64,000 nucleotides of DNA from an uncultured Bacteroidales bacterium (GCA_947173955.1 CAMWHE010000003.1:52353-116352), one strand, 5' to 3'. Positions 45,207 through 54,288 are shown, numbered from the stretch's first letter. Notes: generated by a model not told the origin, from the letters alone. Translations and numbers: made by a program.

Positions 45207-45701
45207 TCAGTAGAGGTTGGTAAGGGCTTTGTCGAGTTCTTCGGGGGTCATGGCTTTGAGCCTGTCGAGTTCGGGGACGTCGCCAAGCGCTCCTTTATTC
45301 GCTTTGTAATAGTCGAGTACAAGCTTCATGCTCGCTTTGAAGGTGGAGAGGTCCGACCGTGTCAGTCCGCTGCCGATAATGCTGAAAGTCTCTCCCGCGA
45401 GATATGCTCCGAGCAGGTAGCCCTTGTCGCCTGCAGTCAGTAAGGGGGTGATGCTGCCGCGGAGTTCGATGCTGATTTTGTCGGTCGACATGATCCACAT
45501 GAACAGTATCTGATTATAGCCGTCGATTTGCTCTTCATTGCCGGCCAGCGGGGTGTCGAGTATGTCGCGTGCCACAAACAAGACCTTTTCAAGTGGCAGA
45601 CTGGCAATCTGTTGCATCATGTCGTCTTGTGGCTCATCGGCGTGGGCCGGAAAGCAGAAAAGGCCGATAAGAAGGGAGAAAAGTAATCCGAGTTTTTTCA
45701 T
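45207..45701 (-). CDS. Exported protein of unknown function
   Basis: A 164-residue protein with a clear cleavable signal peptide (about 1-21, ending AHA-DE). The mature part is mainly helical (LPLEKVLFVARDILDTPLAG, GYNQILFMWIMSTDKISIEL, LDYYKANKGALGDVPELDRL) and ends shortly after MTPEELDKALTNLY. I do not recognise the family. It has no lipobox, so it is probably periplasmic. It is alone on its strand between the MBL hydrolase and the toxin-antitoxin pair. Confidence 0.75.
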   Translation of the reverse strand: MKKLGLLFSLLIGLFCFPAHADEPQDDMMQQIASLPLEKVLFVARDILDTPLAGNEEQIDGYNQILFMWIMSTDKISIELRGSITPLLTAGDKGYLLGAYLAGETFSIIGSGLTRSDLSTFKASMKLVLDYYKANKGALGDVPELDRLKAMTPEELDKALTNLY

Positions 45702-45742
45702 ATCCGGTTGATTTAAGGTGTATGATAGGCTGTATGATCTTG

Positions 45743-46774
45743 TCAGATGCGGAATGTGATTAGGCCGGTCGACTCGAAGCGGGGCAGGGGGCGCACCTGG
45801 AGCTGGGCTTTGAGCGACTGGGGGGAGTTGGAGCCGTCGCCGACGGTGACGCCGACAGCAGCCAGCGCCTCGGTGACGGTATCGACAGCCACGCGCGGAG
45901 TGTTGTTGTCGTGGCTCAGATGGCAGAGCATGACGTATTTCATCTCCGGGCGGTAGATCGAGGCCAGATAGGCGCCTGTGACAGCGTTGTCGAGATGGCC
46001 TGTCGGGCCTATGATGCGGGCTTTGAGATATTCGGGATAGGTGCCGCGGCGGAGCATATCGAGGTCGTAGTTGCTCTCGATCATCAGGTATTCGGCACGG
46101 CGCAGATAATAGTCGGCGCGCTCGCCTATCCGGCCTAAGTCGGTGGCTACCGTGAAGTTGAATCCGGGTCGGGTTATGTGGAAGCCTACATTGTCGGTGC
46201 CGTCGTGGTCCACTTCGAACGGTGTGATCTCGAATCCGGCGAGCTTGAAGGGTATTTCCTTGTAGATGGCGTGGTGGAAGTCGCGGATTCGGCGCGAGAC
46301 GCTGTGACGGCGCAGGATGCCGTTGAAGGCCCGGGGGGTGCAGTAGAGGCCGCAGGTGCGGAGCTGGCGGAGCAGCCCGTAGGCATATCTGACATGGTCG
46401 CCATGGTCGTGGGTGACGATTATGCCGCGGAGAGCCGATGGGGAGATGCCGTTGCGAGTCAGCTCTTCCTTGACAAACTTGAGATCGACGCCGGCGTCGA
46501 TCAGCAGTCCCTCGTCGAGTGTCCCGATATAGGCCGAGTTGCCGCTTGATCCGCTGCCGAAGGAGATGAAGACCACGCGGTCGGTAGCCGTCGGAGCGGG
46601 AGGGACGGGCGGAGTGGAGCGCCGCGATTCCAGCGAGGTCTTGAGATTGCGCACATGGCGGTCAAGGCCGGGCAGTTCGACTGCTTTCGGCTCCGGGAGC
46701 CCGAAGTCGATGGTGTCGAAGAGCGATGGCATATCCTGTGGCGCTGCCGTGTGTTTCTTGTTATATCGTGACAT
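45743..46774 (-). CDS. MBL-fold metallo-hydrolase
   Basis: A 343-residue metallo-beta-lactamase-fold hydrolase similar to the YycJ/WalJ group. The ATG at 46772-46774 (MSRYNKKHTAAPQDMP) is preferred; the longer frame would overlap the upstream gene. About 65 variable residues precede the fold. Visible motifs are FGSGSSGNSAYIG, the metal-binding THDHGDH, FEVDHDGTDNVGF, TDLGRIGE and the final CHLSHDNNTP. The substrate is unknown. It lies 25 bp downstream of the RsmI-like gene and is probably cotranscribed. Confidence 0.88.
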   Translation of the reverse strand: MSRYNKKHTAAPQDMPSLFDTIDFGLPEPKAVELPGLDRHVRNLKTSLESRRSTPPVPPAPTATDRVVFISFGSGSSGNSAYIGTLDEGLLIDAGVDLKFVKEELTRNGISPSALRGIIVTHDHGDHVRYAYGLLRQLRTCGLYCTPRAFNGILRRHSVSRRIRDFHHAIYKEIPFKLAGFEITPFEVDHDGTDNVGFHITRPGFNFTVATDLGRIGERADYYLRRAEYLMIESNYDLDMLRRGTYPEYLKARIIGPTGHLDNAVTGAYLASIYRPEMKYVMLCHLSHDNNTPRVAVDTVTEALAAVGVTVGDGSNSPQSLKAQLQVRPLPRFESTGLITFRI

Positions 46775-46799
46775 TCGGAGATGGCTTGGGTTGTGGGGG

Positions 46800-47534
46800 T
46801 CAGCTGTAAAGGAGGAATATCGCCGGGGTCTTGGAATAGTCATAGGTGGCCTTGCGCCACTGGGCTATGGGTCGCGTGATGATCGACTCCGTCGGGCCGG
46901 TGATGTCGGCGGCCACGCAGAGACGGAGGGTAGGAGGGAGGGTCTCGGCGAGCTCGGCTATCAGCTTGTTGTTGCGGTAGGGGGTCTCGATGAAGATCTG
47001 GGTCTGATGCTCGCGCTCGATGCGCTGGCGGAAGGTGCGGAGGGTGGCGTTGCGCGCGTCGCGGTCGATGGGGAGATAGCCGGCGAAGGCAAACGACTGG
47101 CCGTTGAATCCCGATCCCATCAGTCCCATCAGTATGCTCGACGGGCCTACGAGCGGGACCACTTTCAGCCCCTTGCGCTGGGCCAGAGCAACGACATCGG
47201 CTCCCGGATCGGCTATGGCCGGGCAACCTGCCTCGGAGATGACTCCCACCGCCTCGCCGGCGGTCAGTGGCTCAAGCATGGCCGGGATCTCGAGCGGGTC
47301 GGTATGCCGGTTGAGTTCGACGAAAGTCAGGGCATTGATGTCGATGGAGCGGTCGCAGAGCTTGATGAACCGCCGTGCCGAGCGTACATTTTCCACAATG
47401 AAATGCCTGACCCGGCGCAGTATGCGGATGTTCTGTTCAGGCAGCACGCTGTCGGCCGGCCCGCTGCTGAGAGGAACCGGAAAGAGATACAGTGCAGGCT
47501 CCAGTGGAGCTGTGTCTTGTTGGTCGGAGTTCAT
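46800..47534 (-). CDS. RsmI-like SAM-dependent methyltransferase
   Basis: A 244-residue tetrapyrrole-methylase-fold enzyme related to the 16S rRNA cytidine-1402 2'-O-methyltransferase. It has the SAM-binding segment GVISEAGCPAIADPGADVV at about 95-113, the PLVGPSSILMGLMGSG loop and FAGYLP. Its N-terminus (ALYLFPVPLSSG) differs from the usual LYLVATPIGN start of RsmI, so it may be the second paralogue often seen in Bacteroidetes with an undefined target. Upstream of an MBL hydrolase gene on the same strand. Confidence 0.85.
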   Translation of the reverse strand: MNSDQQDTAPLEPALYLFPVPLSSGPADSVLPEQNIRILRRVRHFIVENVRSARRFIKLCDRSIDINALTFVELNRHTDPLEIPAMLEPLTAGEAVGVISEAGCPAIADPGADVVALAQRKGLKVVPLVGPSSILMGLMGSGFNGQSFAFAGYLPIDRDARNATLRTFRQRIEREHQTQIFIETPYRNNKLIAELAETLPPTLRLCVAADITGPTESIITRPIAQWRKATYDYSKTPAIFLLYS

Positions 47535-47627
47535 AACTAACTACAAAGTTACATCAATCTTCGCTAACAGACAACATAAAAAATGTAATATGGCCGCGAG
47601 GAAAGCCGTCAATCAGAAAAAAAACGC

Positions 47628-47635
47628 TATATTTG
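47628..47635 (+). promoter_or_regulatory. -7 box of the lipoprotein-ABC operon
   Basis: TATATTTG, 15 bp upstream of the ATG at 47650, so the leader would be short. No -33 TTTG is visible. Confidence 0.45.
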
Positions 47636-47649
47636 CGACACTAATAATT

Positions 47650-49146
47650 ATGAATATGAATCTTAAGAAGTTTTTAGGACTTCCGGTAGCGGCCGGACTC
47701 CTTGTGACAGCAATGCTTGCCGGCTGTAGCGGCGAAAAAAAGAGTGTAAGCGCTTCAGAGGCAGCGAGTGAGATGTACAGCCACATCAGTGCCGACGCCA
47801 CGGTGCTGGTGCGAGTTGATTTCAAGTCGGTGATGGAAAATGCCGGCGCCGATTTTTCCGGCGACAAGTTCAAGCCCGGCAAAGTGCTTCAGGAGGTTAT
47901 TGACAAAGTGTCTGATGAAGTTCCCGAATTCAACGAAGAAATGCTTGACAAAGTCTTCGCTGCGGTCGATATGGAGAATGTCGTGATATCCACCTATACC
48001 GGCAAGGACTATTTCTTAACCGCTCCCCTGCTTGACAAGGATCTTTTGATCAGCGAATTTAAGAGCGAGCATCTGGAGAAATTCGATCCGTCGGAATTCG
48101 ACGACGGCGAGCTCGACGACTATGGTCGCGAGGTGCTTGAGCAGCTGAAATGCTACGATATCTATTGCGTTACCGAAGATGGGCATGAAATGGCCTATAT
48201 GCTCCGCGACAACCAGATCTGGATTACCGAGGCTCCTCTTGGCGTCATCGACGACTATAAGCGTGCTGCTGAAAACTCCGTAGCATCCAACCCGAAGCGC
48301 CTCGCGTTGCTGACGGCCGGTACTGTCAATGCCCTTCTGGACATGGAGTCTTTAAGCAACATTGCCGGCTATAATACCGCTAAGGGCATAGGCATGAATG
48401 TCGATTATATGGCTCTTAACTTCGTGCTCGACGGCGGAAGTCTGACCGGCGAGACAAGATTATATGACAAGGAGTTCGTTCAGCAGAGCTACGATCTGTC
48501 GCAGTACGGATCGGCAATCTCGGAAAAAGACTTCGCGCAGCTCCCCTCGGATGCCAATGTCGTGATTGCACTCGGCTGTCCTAAGACAGAGAATATCAAG
48601 GCTATTCTTGACTATCTCAACCTCGACTATTTCGTGCGCGCCCTTGTCGAAGATGTTCTTAACGGCATGGAAGGCTCGATCGTGGCAGGTGTCACTATCC
48701 CCGCTTCGATGACTGACATGATGAATCCGGCTGCATGGAACGCCACTCTCGCTGTAGGATTTGAAGAGGAGACAGCCAAAAACCTTCTCTCGCTTCTGAC
48801 CCTTGCCGGTGCGCGCGAGTATGGGTCAGGCTATAAGATCGACCTCCCGGTAGACCATCTGGGTCGTGTGACTCTCTATATGGCTTATGAAGAGGGACAG
48901 CTTGTGGTGTCAACCAAGCCTCTCGGCTCCGGCCACGGTTTCACAGGCGCCAAGTCTCTCTGCGGCTCTGTCTTCGGACTATATGTCAACCTGCCCTCCG
49001 ACGGCCTGCCCATGCAGATGAGCGGAATGGAGTGCGGCGTCAATGCCGACATGATCGTCGACAAGGACGGCGTGAGCGGTCAGCTCCACCTGACAGACAC
49101 TAAGAACACCCTGCTCACCACAATCCTGGAACGCATAATCCGCTGA
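47650..49146 (+). CDS. Large lipoprotein upstream of ABC transporter genes
   Basis: A 498-residue lipoprotein (lipobox LAGC, Cys26). The mature protein alternates helical and beta segments: MYSHISADATVLVRVDFKSV near 45, KPGKVLQEVIDKV and LPSDANVVIALGCPKT. It may belong to the DUF4836-like group common in Bacteroidetes; I cannot confirm this. The frame extends far upstream of 47650 over the divergent gene, but the signal peptide and the promoter box fix the start. The ABC ATPase starts 4 bp after its stop, so it is likely a functional partner of that transporter. Confidence 0.8.
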   Translation: MNMNLKKFLGLPVAAGLLVTAMLAGCSGEKKSVSASEAASEMYSHISADATVLVRVDFKSVMENAGADFSGDKFKPGKVLQEVIDKVSDEVPEFNEEMLDKVFAAVDMENVVISTYTGKDYFLTAPLLDKDLLISEFKSEHLEKFDPSEFDDGELDDYGREVLEQLKCYDIYCVTEDGHEMAYMLRDNQIWITEAPLGVIDDYKRAAENSVASNPKRLALLTAGTVNALLDMESLSNIAGYNTAKGIGMNVDYMALNFVLDGGSLTGETRLYDKEFVQQSYDLSQYGSAISEKDFAQLPSDANVVIALGCPKTENIKAILDYLNLDYFVRALVEDVLNGMEGSIVAGVTIPASMTDMMNPAAWNATLAVGFEEETAKNLLSLLTLAGAREYGSGYKIDLPVDHLGRVTLYMAYEEGQLVVSTKPLGSGHGFTGAKSLCGSVFGLYVNLPSDGLPMQMSGMECGVNADMIVDKDGVSGQLHLTDTKNTLLTTILERIIR

Positions 49147-49149
49147 TAA

Positions 49150-49815
49150 TTGGAACTACAGACCATATCGCTCCAGGGCGTCATGCCCGACATTTTTGCC
49201 CTCGGCGACGAGAAATCGTCGGCCGGGAGCGAAAGTGACGTGTGGATGCGTACGGTGGTTTTCAGCCGTCCGGAGCATTATCTCGTAGCAGCGCAGAGCG
49301 GTACTGGCAAGTCATCGCTCTGTAGCTTCATCTACGGCAACCGCTCCGACTATCAGGGACGGATACTGTTTGACGGCACGGATATCAGGCAGTTCGGCGA
49401 CCGGCAGTGGGCTGAAATACGTACACGCAGCATAGCGCTCCTGCCACAGGAGATGCGCATCTTCCCCGAACTGACCGTGATGGAGAATATCGAGATAAAA
49501 AACCGCCTGACCGGCTTCAAGAGCCGTGAAGCGGTCATTGAGATGCTCGACCGTCTCGAGATAGCCCATAAGGCCGACAAGCCGGCCCGGCTGCTGAGCA
49601 TCGGCCAGCAGCAGCGCGTGGCCATCGTCAGGACACTCTGCCAGCCATTCACATTCCTGCTTCTCGACGAGCCTGTAAGTCATCTCGACGAGCGCAACAA
49701 TGCCATCGTGGCCGGGATGATAGAGCGGGAAGCCGCGGCTCAGGGAGCGGCCATAATCACAACCTCCGTCGGCAACAACCTGCGTCTGACCGACTATAAA
49801 ACACTCAATCTATGA
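49150..49815 (+). CDS. ABC transporter ATP-binding protein
   Basis: A 221-residue ABC ATPase. It appears to start at TTG (49150), since ELQTISLQGVMPDIF forms the usual first strand; the next ATG is 33 bp downstream. Walker A reads AQSGTGKSSL (48-57), followed by the Q-loop LLPQEMR. The signature is unusual (LSIGQQQR instead of LSGGQ). Walker B is FLLLDEP, then the D-loop SHLD. The H-loop His is replaced in ITTSVG. The variant motifs suggest altered ATPase kinetics. The stop overlaps the permease start by 4 bp (ATGA). Confidence 0.87.
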   Translation: MELQTISLQGVMPDIFALGDEKSSAGSESDVWMRTVVFSRPEHYLVAAQSGTGKSSLCSFIYGNRSDYQGRILFDGTDIRQFGDRQWAEIRTRSIALLPQEMRIFPELTVMENIEIKNRLTGFKSREAVIEMLDRLEIAHKADKPARLLSIGQQQRVAIVRTLCQPFTFLLLDEPVSHLDERNNAIVAGMIEREAAAQGAAIITTSVGNNLRLTDYKTLNL

Positions 49816-51050
49816 CCCAGTCAAAATCACCGGTCTGGCGGCTGCTGAAGCGTAATATCTCCGCCGGCCAGATAGCTGGCTATGCTCTTGCCAACTTTGT
49901 CGGTCTGGCTATCGTGCTGACGGCCGTGCAGTTCTATACTGATGTCAAGGCCGCCTATTCTACGGCTGATTCGACTCTGGGTCGCGACTATCTCGTCATC
50001 TCGCGCGAAATCAAGGGGATAGGGTCGCGTCCCAACTTCACCGCCCGCGAGCTTGAGGAGATCAAGGCGCAGCCCTGGGTGAAAGAGGTCGGCGAGTTCA
50101 CGGCGTCGCGGTTTGAGTCGGTCATCAAGGTAAATCTGGCTCCCGGAGCTGTAGGCAATACGGGTTTCTCGATGCCCTCGCGCGGTATCTCGACCGACGC
50201 TTTCTTCGAGAGCCTCCCCGACCGTTTTTTCGACAAGCTGCCCGAAGGATGGGACTGGGAGCCCAACACCTACGGAGGACCGCAGCCTCGGGTGCCTATC
50301 GTCCTGTCGAAGGACTATCTGACCCTCTTCAATTTCGGCTTCGCGGCTTCCTACGGCTTCCCGACCGTCTCGGAGCGTACCGTTTCGGCCGTGCCTCTCA
50401 GCCTGATAATCATCGACGGTCCTCAGCGTATAGGCCTTGAAGCCTATGTGGCCGGATTCTCGTCGCGCATCAATACGATCGCAGTTCCCGAGACGTTCAT
50501 GACCTGGGCCAACGATCATTACGCTTCCGGCGCGCCTGCCAAAGGCCCCTCGCGACTCATCCTCGAGGTCAGCGACCCGGGCAACCCCGACATCCGCGCT
50601 TTCATGGAGGAAAACGACTACGAAGTGGCCGGCGACAAGATGTCGTCGTCAGACTCGGCCTACTTCCTGCGGCTTATTACCGGAATCGTGATCGGGGTCG
50701 GCATTCTGATCTCGGTGCTCGCATTCTTCATACTGATGCTCAGCATCTTCCTGATCGTCCAGAAGAGCCGTGAGAAGTTGCGCGACCTCATTCTGCTGGG
50801 ATATACGCCCGGCAGCGTGGCCGCCTATTACTACCGTCTGGTGGCGGCGGTCAATCTCATAGTCGTGGCGCTCGCCGTATCGGCCGTATTCATAGCGCGT
50901 CCGGCATGGAGCGACGGCATAGAGTCGATGGCGGTCGACAAAGGGAGCATTGCGCCCATGTTGCTGATAGCCTGCGTGGTGCTGGTGCTTCTTACCCTCT
51001 CCAATCTGATAGTGATCCGGCGTCTGGTGCGCCGCTCGGCCCGCGGCTGA
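49812..51050 (+). CDS. FtsX-like ABC transporter permease
   Basis: A 412-residue permease of the MacB/LolC/FtsX type. One membrane helix (about 22-42) is followed by a large periplasmic domain (about 45-285), then three helices at about 290-315, 345-370 and 380-400 (GIVIGVGILISVLAFFILML; LIVVALAVSAVFIA; MLLIACVVLVLLTLSNLIVI). Such systems move lipoproteins or transmit mechanical force rather than import solutes. With the ATPase and the upstream lipoprotein it forms a three-gene unit of unknown cargo. Confidence 0.88.
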   Translation: MTQSKSPVWRLLKRNISAGQIAGYALANFVGLAIVLTAVQFYTDVKAAYSTADSTLGRDYLVISREIKGIGSRPNFTARELEEIKAQPWVKEVGEFTASRFESVIKVNLAPGAVGNTGFSMPSRGISTDAFFESLPDRFFDKLPEGWDWEPNTYGGPQPRVPIVLSKDYLTLFNFGFAASYGFPTVSERTVSAVPLSLIIIDGPQRIGLEAYVAGFSSRINTIAVPETFMTWANDHYASGAPAKGPSRLILEVSDPGNPDIRAFMEENDYEVAGDKMSSSDSAYFLRLITGIVIGVGILISVLAFFILMLSIFLIVQKSREKLRDLILLGYTPGSVAAYYYRLVAAVNLIVVALAVSAVFIARPAWSDGIESMAVDKGSIAPMLLIACVVLVLLTLSNLIVIRRLVRRSARG

Positions 51051-51062
51051 CCCCATGGTGTA

Positions 51063-51971
51063 TCAGTCCTTTTTCAGCCGCCGGCGGCAGTAGTCGGTCG
51101 GAGTCTCGCCTGTCATGGTCTTGAAGGTACGGGCGAAGTGCTGCGGATAGCCGAAGCCGAGCGAGTAGGCCACTTCCGATGAGTTCATGCCGGCCACAAG
51201 CCTGTTTTTGGCAAGCTGAATTACATAGTTTTTGATATACTGATTGGCGGTCTCGCCGGTCGTACGTCTGACCAGGTCGCTCAGATAGCTCGGCGACATG
51301 CGCAGGGCATCCGCACAGTAGGCTACGGTCGGCACGCCGGCTGTCATCTGCTTTTCGCTCTCAAAATAGTTTTTTAGAAGGCTTTCAAAGCGCGACATTA
51401 CGTCGTTGTTCTGGATCGTGCGGGAAACAAACTGCCGGTTATAGAATCGCTGGGCGTATCTGAGCAGGATGTTGAGGAATCCCACGATAATCCGGTTCTG
51501 CATCGGGTCGGGCGGAAATCTGAGCTCATTTTCCAGCTGTTTTATAAGCGTGATCATCACATCCCTCTCGTCCGAGGTCATGTGCAGGGCTTCGTTTATG
51601 CGGTAGTCAAAGAAAGAGAAGTCCCTGATGTCCTTCTCAAGGCCTGTTCCCTGCAGGATGTCAGGATGAAACAGTACAGCCCAGCCTGTCAGGTTGACGA
51701 GTTCGCCGTTATCCTCCATTCCGCCGATCTGTCCGGGCGCCACGCAGATGAGCGTGCCCTCCGAATAGTCGTATTTGCCCGTGCCGTAGGTGAGGTCGAG
51801 CCATTCCTCCTTACCCTGCAGGAAGAGTCCGTAGACATCGTATTTGTTGAGGCTGTGGCGTACAGGCGACACCGCGCTGTAGTTGATGACGCAGACGAGG
51901 TCGTGGGGATCGGTCTGACCGACCCATGCGCTATAGTCGGATGGCTTGCTTATTTTCAGGATCTTGCTCAT
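51063..51971 (-). CDS. AraC-family transcriptional regulator
   Basis: A 302-residue regulator. The N-terminal 180 or so residues form a cupin-like sensing domain (GTLICVAPGQIGGMEDNGEL), and the C-terminal 100 residues carry two helix-turn-helix motifs: YCADALRMSPSYLSDLVRRT and SEVAYSLGFGYPQHFARTFK, then the ending TGETPTDYC. It is divergent from the flavodoxin-AKR-ABM genes, with 149 bp between the starts, so it probably controls them. It converges closely on the permease gene (12 bp). Confidence 0.92.
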   Translation of the reverse strand: MSKILKISKPSDYSAWVGQTDPHDLVCVINYSAVSPVRHSLNKYDVYGLFLQGKEEWLDLTYGTGKYDYSEGTLICVAPGQIGGMEDNGELVNLTGWAVLFHPDILQGTGLEKDIRDFSFFDYRINEALHMTSDERDVMITLIKQLENELRFPPDPMQNRIIVGFLNILLRYAQRFYNRQFVSRTIQNNDVMSRFESLLKNYFESEKQMTAGVPTVAYCADALRMSPSYLSDLVRRTTGETANQYIKNYVIQLAKNRLVAGMNSSEVAYSLGFGYPQHFARTFKTMTGETPTDYCRRRLKKD

Positions 51972-52095
51972 CGGGGAGATGGATTTGGGCTTGTAGGGTC
52001 AAAATTACGAATAAATCCGCAATGTCGTCGGGTCATATCGTAGAAAATGGTTCACACACAATAGAAATCGCTACAAAAGTTGGGCGTACAAGCTT

Positions 52096-52103
52096 TACCT
52101 TTG
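52096..52103 (+). promoter_or_regulatory. -7 box of the flavodoxin operon
   Basis: TACCTTTG lies 17 bp before the flavodoxin ATG. The lack of a clear -33 TTTG fits activator-dependent transcription, possibly by the divergent AraC protein. Confidence 0.5.
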
Positions 52104-52120
52104 CATAAACAAAGAATTAT

Positions 52121-52843
52121 ATGAAAAGAATACTTATCACTCTGGCAATCGCTTTGACGGCGACAATGGCTTATGCAAAGACTCTTGTGGTCTATTACAG
52201 CTATACCAACAATGTGCACAATATAGTTACCGCCCTGACCGGGCAGATCGATGCCGATGTGGTCATAATCGAGCCGGCGGAAAAAGGACTGGACTACGCC
52301 GCCAACAACTATGCGATCGGAAGCGCTCAGATAGCAGCCATCCGTAATAATCCCGACGATCCGGCATCCTATCCGGCAATTGATCCGGTGGATGTGGATC
52401 CGGCAGACTATGACTGCATCATCATAGGGGCGCCTCTATGGTGGAGCCAGATGGCCTCACCTCTGCAGGCCTATCTCTTTGAGAATGGCCCGGCGATGGC
52501 CGGCAAGAAAATCGGACTGATAGTCTCCAGCGCGAGCAGCGGTATCAGCGGCGTGGAGAGAGATGCCCGACGTCTCATACCCGGCGGAGATTTCTTCCCC
52601 GTGCCGCTCTGGGTCAGGAGCTCACAGACAGGCAATGCCGCGACAATGATAGCGGAGTGGCTGAAGACGATAAAGTACAGCGAGCTCTCCGGGATAGAAA
52701 CGCCGGAGTCTGACCGGAATCTCGCAAATTGTACCATTTTTTCGGTTGACGGAAGATTAATCGGAAGCGATGTGTTATCACTGCAGAGTCTCGACAGAGG
52801 ACTTTATATTGTCAACGGAAAAAAGATTTATCTGAATAATTAA
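52121..52843 (+). CDS. Exported flavodoxin-fold protein with sorting-domain-like C-terminus
   Basis: A 240-residue protein. It starts with a signal peptide (about 1-19, ending AYA), unusual for a flavodoxin. The flavodoxin fold follows: TLVVYYSYTNNVHNIV (FMN phosphate loop), YDCIIIGAPLWWSQMASPL, KKIGLIVSSASSG. Residues about 200-240 (CTIFSVDGRLIGSD, DRGLYIVNGKKIYLNN) resemble the short beta-sandwich tail of type A Por-secretion-sorting domains, which would move the protein outside the outer membrane. It is the first of three redox genes. The role is probably quinone or small-molecule reduction outside the cytoplasm, but this is inference. Confidence 0.82.
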   Translation: MKRILITLAIALTATMAYAKTLVVYYSYTNNVHNIVTALTGQIDADVVIIEPAEKGLDYAANNYAIGSAQIAAIRNNPDDPASYPAIDPVDVDPADYDCIIIGAPLWWSQMASPLQAYLFENGPAMAGKKIGLIVSSASSGISGVERDARRLIPGGDFFPVPLWVRSSQTGNAATMIAEWLKTIKYSELSGIETPESDRNLANCTIFSVDGRLIGSDVLSLQSLDRGLYIVNGKKIYLNN

Positions 52844-52856
52844 AAATCACTTTACT

Positions 52857-53801
52857 ATGAAAACATTACCTGCAATAGCTTTGGGAACATGGTCGTGGGG
52901 AGCCGGTATGGCCGGCGGCGACCAGGTGTTCGGCAATCACACCGATGCCGGGAGTCTTAAATCTGTGTTTGACGCCGCTTACGATGCGGGACTGACGATG
53001 TGGGATACGGCTACCGTCTATGGTATGGGCGCGTCGGAAGATATTCTCGGCGGATTTATCAAGGACTATCCACGCGAGAATTTCATTATCTCTACAAAAT
53101 TTACTCCACAGATCGCTCCCGCGACCGAGGCTCCGGTCATGACAATGGCCGAGGAGAGCTGCCGACGGCTCCATACCGACTATATCGATATTTACTGGAT
53201 TCATAATCCGGCCGATGTGGAGCGTTGGACTCCGGGTCTCATAGCACTGCTGAAGTCGGGTATCGTGAAGCGTGTGGGGGTGTCAAATCATAATCTTGCG
53301 CAGATCAAGCGCGCGGATGAGATACTTCGTGCCGAGGGATTCCGGGTGTCGGCCGTTCAGAATCATTTCAGCCTCCTCTACCGTTCATCGGAGAAAGCCG
53401 GAATCCTTGAATACTGCAAGGAGAACAACATTGACTTCTTCTCCTATATGACCCTTGAGCAGGGTGCCCTGACAGGTAAGTATGGCACAGCCAATCCTAT
53501 GCCCGAAGGAAGCCAGCGTGCAATGACGTACAATCCGATCCTTCCGAAACTCGACGACCTTATCGCCGGAATGAAGAAAATAGGGGATGCTCACAATGCA
53601 TCGGTTTCTCAGATTGCTATCGCATACGCTATCAACAAGGGGACATATCCCATAATCGGTGTTACCAAGCCCCGCCATGTGGAGGAAGCGGCAGCCGCTG
53701 CCGGAATCAAGCTCACGCCTGAGGAAATCTCAACACTTGAATCCCTTGCTGAGGCAACCGTGGTCGACACCAAGGGCGCATGGGAAAATCATATGGCATG
53801 A
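52857..53801 (+). CDS. Aldo/keto reductase
   Basis: A 314-residue NAD(P)H-dependent oxidoreductase. The catalytic tetrad is visible: Asp in DTATVYG, Tyr in the same motif (VYGMGASEDILG), Lys in STKF, and His in WIHNP. The TIM barrel continues with GVSNHNLAQIKRA and the C-terminal cofactor segment PIIGVTKPRHVEEA. It has no signal peptide, so it acts in the cytoplasm, unlike the flavodoxin before it (14 bp gap). The substrate is unknown, typically an aldehyde or ketone. Confidence 0.93.
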   Translation: MKTLPAIALGTWSWGAGMAGGDQVFGNHTDAGSLKSVFDAAYDAGLTMWDTATVYGMGASEDILGGFIKDYPRENFIISTKFTPQIAPATEAPVMTMAEESCRRLHTDYIDIYWIHNPADVERWTPGLIALLKSGIVKRVGVSNHNLAQIKRADEILRAEGFRVSAVQNHFSLLYRSSEKAGILEYCKENNIDFFSYMTLEQGALTGKYGTANPMPEGSQRAMTYNPILPKLDDLIAGMKKIGDAHNASVSQIAIAYAINKGTYPIIGVTKPRHVEEAAAAAGIKLTPEEISTLESLAEATVVDTKGAWENHMA

Positions 53802-53805
53802 ACAG

Positions 53806-54288
53806 ATGCGTGTTAATGATTATGTCGTTAATGGCAATGACGGGTGTATAAGCCGAATTATCAGAATGTTGATAGCAGGTGCAGCAGTAATGATTCTGAC
53901 CGCCTGCGGCGAAAACGATTCACAAGATAGGATGACGATGTGCGAAAAGTTACCGATGCAGGCTGACGGGATAGTCCGTCTGTCAAAGATCCGGGTCAAT
54001 CCGGACTATATTGACGAGTATACGAACTATGCCGCCGAAGTAGGAACTGTGTCGCTTCAGACCGAGCCGGGAGTGCTGACGATGTATGCCGTGGCCGATA
54101 AGGAGGATCCGTGCCGTATCACAATTCTGGAGACGTATGCCAGTCAGGAGGCTTACAGGAGCCATATAGCATCGGATCATTTTCAGAAATACAAGCAGGG
54201 GACGCTCCACATGGTGGACTCACTCGAGCTCGACGATGCGACTCCTCTGAATCCGCGCAATGTACTGATCAATCGGATCAGTGACTGA
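53806..54288 (+). CDS. ABM-fold (YgiN-like) lipoprotein
   Basis: A 160-residue protein from the ATG at 53806, 4 bp after the aldo/keto reductase stop. The frame extends upstream into that gene but is not used. A second ATG at 53866 would give a shorter signal peptide; either way the lipobox is LTAC. The mature part has a dimeric alpha-beta barrel of the antibiotic-biosynthesis-monooxygenase type: LSKIRVNPDYIDEYTNYAAE, LTMYAVADKEDPCRITILET, YRSHIASDHFQKYKQGT. Such proteins often act as quinol monooxygenases. Exported location matches the flavodoxin of the same operon. Its 3' end overlaps the convergent TonB gene by 11 bp. Confidence 0.85.
   Translation: MRVNDYVVNGNDGCISRIIRMLIAGAAVMILTACGENDSQDRMTMCEKLPMQADGIVRLSKIRVNPDYIDEYTNYAAEVGTVSLQTEPGVLTMYAVADKEDPCRITILETYASQEAYRSHIASDHFQKYKQGTLHMVDSLELDDATPLNPRNVLINRISD

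Noticed and set aside
47104..47649. N-terminal extension of the large lipoprotein
   Set aside because: It overlaps the divergent methyltransferase gene, precedes the promoter box and would bury the signal peptide.
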